30,302 nt of DNA. It comes from JBECKR01 sp040235415 (GTDB taxonomy: Bacteria > Acidobacteriota > Polarisedimenticolia > Polarisedimenticolales > Polarisedimenticolaceae). This document shows, piece after piece, positions 24,175 to 30,302 of the stretch (positions are counted from its first letter, which is position 1; each line of letters begins with the position of its first letter). The notes beneath the pieces are model-generated. The model had not been told where the DNA came from, searched no databases, and saw only the letters and a program-made list of their open reading frames with translations. The position numbers and the translations under genes are program-made. The stretch is from the NCBI GenBank assembly GCA_040235415.1, contig JBECKR010000288.1, forward strand, positions 1 to 30,302, in the 5' to 3' direction.

Positions 24175-24549
24175 TCAGAACGTCAGCACCGTGTAGCCGT
24201 CCGCGCTCAGCGTCCGCAGGCTCGGCAGGCCCTCGGTCCCCGGCACGAGGTTCTCGTGGACGAAGTCGAAGCCGTTGCGCCCCGCGTCCTCCTTCGCGCC
24301 GAACGCCGTCGCGCACGCCAGGGAGACCCCGGCGACGTTGTCCTTCACCGCTTCGAAAAGACCGTGAACGGGGTGGTCGGGCTTCGTCACCTCGCCCGCC
24401 CAGCGCGTCCCCGCGCCCTGGAACAGCACGGTGACGTCGTCGCCGCGGGATTTGAAGTCGTAGGCCGCCGCGAGGCCGTTGAACAGGCGGCCGAGCGACT
24501 CCTCGGAGCCGGACTTCGGATCGGACAGGATCACGATCGCTGCTTTCAT
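24175..24549 (-). CDS. DsrE/DsrF-like family protein
   Basis: The product is 124 residues from ATG 24549, with GGAGG at 24560-24556 on the minus strand. The sequence starts KAAIVILSDPKSGSEESLGRLFNGLAAAYDFKSRGDDVTVLFQGAGTRW. It has the DsrE-type Rossmann-like alternation of strand and helix, and Cys79 in GVSLACATAFG at the position of the family's reactive cysteine. DsrE proteins carry sulfur atoms or act as small redox partners; here no other dsr or tus genes are present. The promoter region carries a TetR operator, and the gene starts a two-gene operon with the flavin split-barrel protein. Confidence 0.87.
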   Translation of the reverse strand: MKAAIVILSDPKSGSEESLGRLFNGLAAAYDFKSRGDDVTVLFQGAGTRWAGEVTKPDHPVHGLFEAVKDNVAGVSLACATAFGAKEDAGRNGFDFVHENLVPGTEGLPSLRTLSADGYTVLTF

Positions 24550-24565
24550 CGTCGTCCTCCACGGT

Positions 24566-24583
24566 GTCGGCGTCGACGCCGAC
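24566..24583. repeat. Perfect 18-bp palindrome in the dsrE leader
   Basis: GTCGGCGTCGACGCCGAC reads the same on both strands. It lies between the TetR operator and the dsrE ribosome site, at the expected start of the transcript. It could form a strong hairpin in the leader or be a second protein-binding site; G+C-rich chance palindromes are possible but rarely this long. Confidence 0.6.
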
Positions 24584-24589
24584 GTTTGT

Positions 24590-24603
24590 ACCGAACATTC
24601 GGT
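24590..24603. promoter_or_regulatory. TetR operator in the dsrE promoter
   Basis: ACCGAA-CA-TTCGGT is a perfect inverted repeat. The same element, followed by the same CAGTCAAC block, occurs at the tetR start. On the minus strand TTGACT (24611-24606) precedes it and TACAAA follows, so the operator lies between -35 and -10. It should make the dsrE operon repressible by the upstream TetR protein. Confidence 0.72.
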
Positions 24604-24651
24604 CCAGTCAACGTTCGAAGTCGTGCGCCTATTCCGCTCCATTCGCGATTT

Positions 24652-25212
24652 TCAGAGCTCGGTCAGGCGGCCGGGTAGCCGGGAGAGGACACGACGGAAC
24701 GCGGCCGTGTCGCCGGCGACCCGGCTGACCACCAGGGCACCCTCGATGTCGATGAGGGCATCCTCCGCGCGATCCCGGGCGGTCGCCGGCGCGAGTCCGG
24801 CCTCCCGAGCGACCGCGGCCATGGCGTCGATCCAGGCCTCGGCCGCCTGTCGAACCGCGCTCCGGATCCGGTCGTTGCTCCCCCCGAACGACAGGGTTTC
24901 GAGAAGACACGAACGACGGCCGTTTTCGTAGAAATCGGCGATCCGCTCGGCCATGGCCCGGACTCGGACGTGCGGGGCGCCGGTCCGCCCGAGCGGCGCG
25001 AGGACGCGGGCCTCGAGCCATTCGCGCGTCCGCCGCAACACCGCCGCGGCCATCTCGTCCTTGCCGCCCGGGAACCGGTGATACAGGCTCGATCGCTGCA
25101 ACCCCGTCGCCTCCGAGATCCTGCTCAGGCTCGCGCCGTCGTAGCCGTGATCCCGGAACACGCCGGTCAGGCGGTCGAGGACGTCGTCGTCGGTTCGCGG
25201 TCGTCTCGGCAT
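24652..25212 (-). CDS. TetR-family transcriptional repressor
   Basis: The product is 186 residues from ATG 25212, with GGAG about seven bases upstream. The N-terminal domain reads DVLDRLTGVFRDHGYDGASLSRISEATGLQRSSLYHRFPGGKDEMAAAVL, with a standard TetR recognition helix. The C-terminal half has NGRRSCLLETLSF and the helical ligand-binding part typical of the AcrR/YxaF group. It lies between the AraC gene and the dsrE gene, all on the minus strand. Matching operators lie in its own promoter and in the dsrE promoter, so it very likely controls both. The ligand is unknown. Confidence 0.92.
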   Translation of the reverse strand: MPRRPRTDDDVLDRLTGVFRDHGYDGASLSRISEATGLQRSSLYHRFPGGKDEMAAAVLRRTREWLEARVLAPLGRTGAPHVRVRAMAERIADFYENGRRSCLLETLSFGGSNDRIRSAVRQAAEAWIDAMAAVAREAGLAPATARDRAEDALIDIEGALVVSRVAGDTAAFRRVLSRLPGRLTEL

Positions 25213-25229
25213 CGTCCGGCTCCGGGCTC

Positions 25230-25258
25230 ACGGTACACCGAACGTTCGGTACAGTCAA
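25230..25258 (-). promoter_or_regulatory. tetR promoter with TetR operator in the spacer
   Basis: On the minus strand TTGACT (25258-25253) and TACCGT (25235-25230) are separated by exactly 17 bp. The spacer contains the perfect 14-bp palindrome ACCGAACGTTCGGT (25237-25250). The stop codon of the upstream araC gene lies within the -35 hexamer. Repressor bound there would block polymerase, a standard autoregulation layout. Confidence 0.75.
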
Positions 25259-26292
25259 CCGATGCGGGGCGCGAGTGCCGGCCGATGTTGCCGGTCGCTC
25301 CGCCAGGTACCGGGGGCGACCCCGACCGAGCGCTTGAAGGCGCGGGAGAACGCGGCCTCGCTCTCGTACCCGACGCCGAGCGCGACGTCGATGATCTTCG
25401 CGCTGGTGTCGCGCAGCAGGGTCGCGGCGACCTGCATGCGCCACCGCGCCAGGTACTGCATCGGAGGCTGGCCGATGAAGTGCACGAAACGATCGTGAAG
25501 CGTCGATCTCGACATCGCGGCGTCGAGGGCGAGGCGCTCGAGAGTCCAGGGCGCGTCCGGCTTCTCGTGCAGGAGCGCGAGGACCCGGCCGACGGCGGCG
25601 TCCCGCATCCCCGCGAGCCAGCCGGTCTGACCGTCCGGCAGGGAATCCAGGTGGCGGCGCAGCACCTCGACGAACAGCATCTCGCTCATCCGCTCCAGCA
25701 CGGCCTCGCCCCCCGGCTGCCGATGGTTCGACTCGACCACCGCCGCGCGAAGAAACGACGCCACCCACGAGTCGGCGCCGAGCGTCGAGCCCCGGACGTG
25801 CAGCACGCGCGGGAGCGCGGCCAGCAGCGGGTTGAACGGCCGCGCGTCGAGCCCCAGAAAGCCGCACACGATCGTCGCGCGGTCGCATCCTCCGCCGTCG
25901 AGACGGGCCGTCGTTCCGTCGGCGTCGCGAAGGCTGAGCGCGTAGGGCAGCTGGGGCGGGCGCGGTGCGTAGTAGACGCCGTGGCCCGTCGCCGACCCCG
26001 GCGGCCGGACCCCCGGGGCGCTCGAGACGACGTGCGGGTCGCCCTGCGGGAACAGGATGACGTCGCCCCGCTCGAGCCGTAGCGGCGGCTCGTGGACGAT
26101 CCCGGCCCAGCACGATCCCTCGACCACGGCGTGGAACTCGATCATGTGCTCGGCCCCGGGCAGGATCGCGGGAATGATCTCGCGCGCGGGCGGGGCCTCC
26201 GCCGCCCACGGCGAGCTCCCGTCGATGTAGTAGAACAGGGCCCCTCGCAGCCGGACGGCGCGCAGGACTTCGGAGAGCGTGTCCCGGCTCAT
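25255..26292 (-). CDS. AraC-family regulator with N-terminal cupin domain (paralogue 1)
   Basis: The product is 345 residues from ATG 26292, with GGAGG six bases upstream; the GTG one codon earlier is less likely. Residues 1-200 are an AraC-binding/cupin_6-type sensor (ALFYYIDGSSPWAAEAP, GAEHMIEFHAVVEGSCWAGI, LERGDVILFPQGDPHVVSS, VCGFLGLDARPFNPLLAALP). Residues about 240-335 hold two helix-turn-helix units (WTLERLALDAAMSRSTLHDRFVHFIGQPPMQYL and IIDVALGVGYESEAAFSRAFKRSVGVAPGTWR). It is divergent from the FAD oxidase gene, the probable target. A close paralogue lies at 28942-29943. Confidence 0.93.
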   Translation of the reverse strand: MSRDTLSEVLRAVRLRGALFYYIDGSSPWAAEAPPAREIIPAILPGAEHMIEFHAVVEGSCWAGIVHEPPLRLERGDVILFPQGDPHVVSSAPGVRPPGSATGHGVYYAPRPPQLPYALSLRDADGTTARLDGGGCDRATIVCGFLGLDARPFNPLLAALPRVLHVRGSTLGADSWVASFLRAAVVESNHRQPGGEAVLERMSEMLFVEVLRRHLDSLPDGQTGWLAGMRDAAVGRVLALLHEKPDAPWTLERLALDAAMSRSTLHDRFVHFIGQPPMQYLARWRMQVAATLLRDTSAKIIDVALGVGYESEAAFSRAFKRSVGVAPGTWRSDRQHRPALAPRIG

Positions 26293-26444
26293 CACCCACC
26301 TCCGGACGACCGGTCAAGCGATCCCGACAGCCGATCATACGGGAACGCCGGTGCTCCGCCATCGTATTCCGGCGACGACAACGTCTCGCGCGTCCGCCCG
26401 GTCGAGCGGTTCGATGCGGGCGCGTCGGGCACCGGAGGTTCGCG

Positions 26445-27878
26445 ATGGATGGAATCGTGGTCAGGACGATCGACGGGGGCGACGTATCTCTCTCACCGGA
26501 GGCGCTCGACGCGTTTCGAGGCGGCCTCCGGGGCGCGCTGTGTCTGCCCGGCGAAGCGGGTTATGACGAGGCCAGGACGATCTGGAACGCGATGATCGAC
26601 CGCCGCCCGGCCGCGGTGGTCCGCGCCGCGGGAGCGGCCGACGTCGTGCGAACCGTGCGGCTGGCGGCGGAGCACCGGCTGCTTCTGGCGGTCCGGGGCG
26701 GCGGCCACAACATCGCCGGGAACGCCGTGTGCGACGCGGGGCTGATGCTCGACCTCTCGCGCATGACTTCGGTCCGGGTCGATCCCGCGGCTCGCACGGC
26801 CCGCGTCGAGCCCGGCGCCACGCTCGGCGATCTCGACCGCGAGACCCAGGCGTTCGGCCTGGCGACGCCGACGGGCATCAACTCCACGACCGGCGTGGCC
26901 GGCCTGACGCTCGGCGGAGGCTTCGGCTGGCTCAGCCGCAAGTACGGGCTGACCGCCGACAACCTGCTCTCCGCCGACGTCGTGACCGCCGCGGGAGAGC
27001 TCGTGCGCGCGAGCCACGCGGATCACCCGGAGCTGTTCTGGGCGATTCGCGGCGGAGGCGGGAACTTCGGCGTCGTGACGTCGTTCGAGTTCGGGCTGCA
27101 CGCGGTCGGCCCGCAGGTGACCGCCGGGCTCATCGTCCACCCGTTCTCCGCCGCGAAGGAGGTGCTCCGCGCGTACCGCCGGCTGGTCGCGGAGGCCCCG
27201 GACGAGCTGTGCTGCTGGGTCGTGCTGCGGAAGGCGCCGCCGCTCCCGTTCCTGCCGCAGGAGGTCCACGGCACGGAGGTGATCGTGCTCGCCCTGTGCT
27301 ACGCGGGCGATCCCGAGGCCGGAGAGAAGGCGGTGGCTCCGTTCAAGGCGATCGGCGATCCGATCGCGGACGTCGTCGGCCCCGCCCCGTTCGCGGCGTG
27401 GCAGACCGCGTTCGATCCCCTGCTCACCGCAGGTGAGCGGAACTACTGGAAATCGCACGATTTCGTGGAGCTCGCGGACGGCCTGATCGACGTCCTCCTG
27501 GCGGCGGTCGGGAGCCTGCCGTCGCCGCAGTGCGAGATCTTCATCGCGAACCTCGGCGGCGCGATCAACCGCGTCCCCGTCGAGGCCACGGCCTATCCGC
27601 ACCGCGACGTCAACTTCGCGATGAACGTCCACACGCGTTGGAGCCGTCCGTCGGAGGATGCGGGGTGCATCGCGTGGGCGCGATCGTTCCACGAGAACGC
27701 GGCGCCGTTCGCGACGGGAGGCGTCTACGTCAACTTCATGCCCGAGGACGAAGCGCGGCGGGTGCGCACCGCGGCGTACGGCCCGAACTACGAGCGGCTC
27801 GCCGGGATCAAGGCGAAGTACGACCCGGACAACCTCTTCCGCATGAACCAGAACGTCGTGCCCGCGGCGACCCGCTGA
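26445..27878 (+). CDS. FAD-linked oxidase of the berberine-bridge-enzyme-like (BBE) family
   Basis: The product is 477 residues from ATG 26445, with CGGAGG seven bases upstream. The FAD-binding (PCMH-type) domain includes RPAAVVRAAGAADVVRTVRLAAEH, then RGGGHNIAGN, in which His88 is the expected covalent FAD attachment site. TGVAGLTLGGGFGWLSRKYGLTADNLLSADVV and IRGGGGNFGVVTSFEF follow. The Cys that makes a second covalent bond in bicovalent members is absent, so a single link is predicted. The C-terminal BBE segment YGPNYERLAGIKAKYDPDNLFRMNQNV is complete. Such enzymes oxidise alcohols, sugars or amines using O2. The gene is divergent from araC paralogue 1 across 152 bp and converges with the methyltransferase at a strong hairpin. 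Confidence 0.93.
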   Translation: MDGIVVRTIDGGDVSLSPEALDAFRGGLRGALCLPGEAGYDEARTIWNAMIDRRPAAVVRAAGAADVVRTVRLAAEHRLLLAVRGGGHNIAGNAVCDAGLMLDLSRMTSVRVDPAARTARVEPGATLGDLDRETQAFGLATPTGINSTTGVAGLTLGGGFGWLSRKYGLTADNLLSADVVTAAGELVRASHADHPELFWAIRGGGGNFGVVTSFEFGLHAVGPQVTAGLIVHPFSAAKEVLRAYRRLVAEAPDELCCWVVLRKAPPLPFLPQEVHGTEVIVLALCYAGDPEAGEKAVAPFKAIGDPIADVVGPAPFAAWQTAFDPLLTAGERNYWKSHDFVELADGLIDVLLAAVGSLPSPQCEIFIANLGGAINRVPVEATAYPHRDVNFAMNVHTRWSRPSEDAGCIAWARSFHENAAPFATGGVYVNFMPEDEARRVRTAAYGPNYERLAGIKAKYDPDNLFRMNQNVVPAATR

Positions 27879-27887
27879 CGGGCCGCC

Positions 27888-27931
27888 CGCCCCTCCTTCC
27901 CGGGGTCCCGTGACTCCGGGAAGGAGGGGCG
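27888..27931. terminator. Strong bidirectional hairpin terminator
   Basis: The two arms 27888-27903 (CGCCCCTCCTTCCCGG) and 27916-27931 (CCGGGAAGGAGGGGCG) are exact reverse complements of 16 bp, with a 12-base loop. It sits in the 61-bp gap between two convergent genes. No U-run follows on either strand, so it may stop transcription by stem strength or shield 3' ends. Confidence 0.8.
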
Positions 27932-27939
27932 GAGCTTCC

Positions 27940-28776
27940 TCACGCCCGCGTCAGCACGACCTCGAGGTACTCCCCGGGGATCACGAGACCGCCGTTCTCC
28001 GAGCGGTTTTCCGACTCGAGCAGGCCGCGCAGGTCGATCGCGAACTCGGCCCGGCGAAGCGCGTCGAGCCCCTCGAACGCCTTCAGGATCGGTCCGTAGA
28101 AGCGCGCGAAGACCTCGATGAAGTGCTCCGGCGAGCGGTAGCGGAACACGAACTGCCGGCGCCGAACCTTCATCGCGGAGATCCTCTCCCCGAACAGCGC
28201 CGCGAGCCGCGCCTCGGTGCCCCACAGGGCGGGGGCGCTCAGACCCCGGGGCGGCGGCGCGTAGCGGCCGACGAGCCGGAACAGCTTCCCGATGAACCCC
28301 TCGGGGGTCCAGTTGGCCAGGCCGATCTTGCCGCCGGGCCGGCACACGCGGGCGAGCTCGACCGCGGCCCGCTCCTGGTGCGGGGTGAACATCACGCCGA
28401 AGGACGACGCCACGTAGTCGAACGTCGCGTCGGGGAACGGCAGCGCCTCCGCGTCGGCGTCGCGGAACTCGATCTCCAGGCCCTCGGACTCCGCGCGCCG
28501 GCGGGCGCGCTCGAGCAGCGCCGGGACGTAGTCGGTCGAGACCACCCGGCACCAGCGGCGCGCCGCCGCGAGCGTGACGTTGCCGTTGCCGGCGGCGACG
28601 TCGAGCAGGCGGTCGCCGGCACGGACGTCCATCGCCTCGCACAGGCGCTCGCCGACGATCTGGAGCGTGTTGCCGATCACGGCGTAGTCGCCGGACGACC
28701 ACACCGCCTGCTGTCGGGCCTTGACCGCCTCGAAGTCCGGGGTAGGGTTCAGGGTCTGCAATCCGGTGTCCATCAT
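27940..28776 (-). CDS. Class I SAM-dependent methyltransferase (UbiE/Methyltransf_11-like)
   Basis: The product is 278 residues from ATG 28776 (a second ATG follows directly), with AGGAG five bases upstream. The N-terminal helix TPDFEAVKARQQAVWSSGDYAVIGNTLQIVGERL is typical of a large soil-bacterial group. Motif I is LLDVAAGNGNVTLAAARR, then VVSTDYVPALLERAR, FRDADAEALPFPDATFDYVASSFGVMF and the motif III region RVCRPGGKIGLANWTPEGFIG. A C-terminal cap of about 90 residues may fix the substrate. It is divergent from araC paralogue 2 across 165 bp and converges with the BBE-type oxidase. The substrate is unknown; a small molecule is more likely than a macromolecule. Confidence 0.9.
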   Translation of the reverse strand: MMDTGLQTLNPTPDFEAVKARQQAVWSSGDYAVIGNTLQIVGERLCEAMDVRAGDRLLDVAAGNGNVTLAAARRWCRVVSTDYVPALLERARRRAESEGLEIEFRDADAEALPFPDATFDYVASSFGVMFTPHQERAAVELARVCRPGGKIGLANWTPEGFIGKLFRLVGRYAPPPRGLSAPALWGTEARLAALFGERISAMKVRRRQFVFRYRSPEHFIEVFARFYGPILKAFEGLDALRRAEFAIDLRGLLESENRSENGGLVIPGEYLEVVLTRA

Positions 28777-28941
28777 GTTCTCTCCTCTCCCGCGATCGTG
28801 CGTCGCGTGTCGAAGAGGGTTGTAGGGCACGGGCGTGCGACGCGGTATGATCCGCCGTCGCCGTTTCTTGCTCGAGCGTCCGGCTCCCGCCGAAACTCCA
28901 CCGGCCGTCCGGCGCGCTCGACCCAACGTCCGGAGCGTCGC

Positions 28942-29943
28942 GTGAGCGTCGACGTCCTTTCCGACCTCCTGCGCACCGTCCGCCTCACCGGGGGCGTGTT
29001 CTTCGACATCCACGCGGTCCGCCCGTGGGTCGCCGCGGCGCCGCACTCGAGCCGACTCTCCGACGCCTTGACTCCGGGGACCGACCACGTCATCCCGTAC
29101 CACGTCGTGACCGAGGGGGAGTGCTTCGCCGGGCTGCCCCAAGGTCCCAAGGTCCGGCTCGGAGCCGGCGACGTCGTCGTGTTCCCGCACGGCGATCCCC
29201 ACGTCCTCTCCGATCGTGAGAACGGGCGTGCGGAGCCCGACGGCGGGATGTACCGCGGACTGAGAAACGTCGAGCTCCCGCTGCGGATCGACCTCGGCGC
29301 GGACGGAACGGCCTCGACGCGCCTCGTGTGCGGCTTTCTCGGGTGCGATACGCGACCGTTCAATCCCCTACTCGCGGCGCTTCCGGGGGTGATCCACGAG
29401 AGCTCCGCGGAGTCTCCGGACGCGCCGTGGCTACGCCACTTCCTCGACGTCGCGGTGGCCGAGTCCGAGCGCAAGCGCGCCGGCGGCGAGGCCGTGCTGG
29501 CGCGCCTGAGCGAGCTCATGTTCGTCGAGGTCGTGCGACGCTACGTCGACTCCCTGCCCGCGGAGCGCTCCGGCTGGCTCGCGGGGCTTCGCGACCCGGT
29601 CGTCGCCCGGGCGCTCGCGCGGCTGCACGATCGGCCCGGCCACGCGTGGAGCTTGGAAGCGCTCGCGAGCGAGGTCGCGGTCTCGCGCTCGGTGCTGGCC
29701 GAGCGGTTCACGCAGGTCGTCGGCATGCCGGTCATGCAGTACCTGGCGTCGTGGCGGATGCAGGTCGCGGCGAGCCTTCTCGCGCGCGGCGGCGCCAAGG
29801 TCGCCGAGATCGCGACCGAGGTCGGCTACGAGTCCGAGGCCGCGTTCGGCCGTGCGTTCAAGAAGCTCGTCGGGGTGTCGCCGGGCGCGTGGCGCAGGCG
29901 GCGCCGACCCGACCCTTCTTCCCCGGAATCTGCTATCACTTAG
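28942..29943 (+). CDS. AraC-family regulator with N-terminal cupin domain (paralogue 2)
   Basis: The product is 333 residues from GTG 28942, supported by GGAG six bases upstream and by alignment with the start of paralogue 1 (SVDVLSDLLRTVRLTGGVFFDIHAVRPWVAAAP). The cupin half has GTDHVIPYHVVTEGECFAGL, LGAGDVVVFPHGDPHVLS and VCGFLGCDTRPFNPLLAALP. The two helix-turn-helix units are WSLEALASEVAVSRSVLAERFTQVVGMPVMQYL and VAEIATEVGYESEAAFGRAFKKLVGVSPGAWR. The frame stays open upstream, but that part overlaps the divergent methyltransferase gene. A TATGAT at 28846-28851 could be its -10 but lacks a good -35. It probably regulates the divergent methyltransferase gene. Confidence 0.92.
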   Translation: MSVDVLSDLLRTVRLTGGVFFDIHAVRPWVAAAPHSSRLSDALTPGTDHVIPYHVVTEGECFAGLPQGPKVRLGAGDVVVFPHGDPHVLSDRENGRAEPDGGMYRGLRNVELPLRIDLGADGTASTRLVCGFLGCDTRPFNPLLAALPGVIHESSAESPDAPWLRHFLDVAVAESERKRAGGEAVLARLSELMFVEVVRRYVDSLPAERSGWLAGLRDPVVARALARLHDRPGHAWSLEALASEVAVSRSVLAERFTQVVGMPVMQYLASWRMQVAASLLARGGAKVAEIATEVGYESEAAFGRAFKKLVGVSPGAWRRRRRPDPSSPESAIT

Positions 29944-29999
29944 TACCGAGGGGACCGCAACCGCCGCGCGAACCGGCGGTTCGAGGAGGAGACCGGGCG

Positions 30000-30302
30000 A
30001 TGCGTCTCACCAAGCTGGGAGTGTCGGTCGGAGCGCTCCTGCTGGCGCAGTCCTGCGTCACGACCACGATGTCGAGCCGGACCTGGACCGACACCGAGCC
30101 GGCGCAACCGGAGCGTCACGGCCGCGTCGAGTGGATTCGCGAGACGGTCACGCGCACCGAGGGCCATCCCGGCGCCGGCGCCGCGGCGGGCGCGGTCATC
30201 GGCGGCATCCTGGGTGGGCTGCTCTCCGGCCGCGGGTCGGGGGCCGCCGTCGGCGCGGCGAGCGGCGCGATCGTGGGCGCGAACGCGAGCTCCGTCCAGG
30301 GC
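30000..30302 (+). CDS. Glycine-zipper lipoprotein, 3' end missing
   Basis: Only the first 101 codons are in the window. ATG 30000 follows GAGGAGGA with good spacing. The lipoprotein signal LGVSVGALLLAQSC ends at Cys19. A short polar stretch (SSRTWTDTEPAQPERHGRVEWIRETVTRTEG) leads to a Gly/Ala-rich segment GAGAAAGAVIGGILGGLLSGRGSGAAVGAASGAIVGANA with G-x3-G spacing. This is the glycine-zipper module of SlyB/17-kDa-antigen-type outer-membrane lipoproteins. It begins 56 bp after the araC gene on the same strand. Function is probably envelope maintenance; the end of the protein is unseen. Confidence 0.85.
   Translation, partial: MRLTKLGVSVGALLLAQSCVTTTMSSRTWTDTEPAQPERHGRVEWIRETVTRTEGHPGAGAAAGAVIGGILGGLLSGRGSGAAVGAASGAIVGANASSVQG

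Noticed and set aside
1..30302. Very frequent CTCGAG and CTCGAC words
   Set aside because: They come from Leu-Glu, Leu-Asp and Ser-Arg codon pairs with G/C third positions on either strand; no regular spacing was seen.
1..30302. tRNA, rRNA, CRISPR, transposase, integrase, toxin-antitoxin or phage genes
   Set aside because: I looked for their sequence signatures and found none that I can support.

Overview
The window is strongly G+C-rich DNA with nearly every third codon position G or C. Genes are tightly packed, ATGA stop/start overlaps occur, and many frames stay open by chance. Lipoproteins, an outer-membrane beta-barrel, an AsmA-type protein and a c-type cytochrome lipoprotein point to a diderm (Gram-negative) bacterium. 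The secreted tricorn-type protease, YncE-like propeller and many one-component regulators would fit Acidobacteriota, or possibly Myxococcota. That placement is inference: there is no rRNA or other marker. No tRNA, rRNA, CRISPR array, insertion sequence, prophage or integrase was seen.

Layout, left to right. 1-4120: the 3' part of an Nramp-type transporter; an aldo/keto reductase-like protein whose catalytic tetrad appears lost; a normal aldo/keto reductase in an operon with a DUF1697 gene; a 20-codon remnant of a response regulator; and a DUF1801 gene. 4163-6154: a TetR regulator and a QueG-like iron-sulfur protein fused to an SCP2 domain. Both genes start inside the same 14-bp palindrome. 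6170-8179: an ECF sigma factor and its zinc-binding anti-sigma, divergent from a diiron-type metallo-beta-lactamase-fold protein. 8231-13957: a large tricorn-type protease, a serine hydrolase translationally coupled to a GntR/FCD regulator with a clear operator, and a SAM methyltransferase. 13974-17894: a YncE-like propeller protein, two small secreted proteins and a LysR regulator. 17964-20260: a beta-hydroxyacid-dehydrogenase-like enzyme, an outer-membrane barrel and a c-type cytochrome lipoprotein. 20251-25212: a DUF748/AsmA protein, a flavin split-barrel protein, a DsrE protein and a second TetR with two matching operators. 25255-29943: two paralogous AraC regulators flank, as mirror images, an FAD oxidase and a SAM methyltransferase that converge on a strong hairpin. 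The window ends in a glycine-zipper lipoprotein cut by the edge.

How the genes work together. This is an accessory, redox-flavoured region built of small regulator-plus-enzyme cassettes. Each has a local one-component regulator next to one or two oxidoreductase, Fe-S, flavin or methyltransferase genes. I see no convincing new defence or mobile system. The strongest unusual signals are the operator/start-codon superposition of the TetR/Fe-S-SCP2 pair, the paired TetR operators around dsrE, the mirror AraC cassette, and several promoters so close to ATG that the mRNAs would be leaderless.
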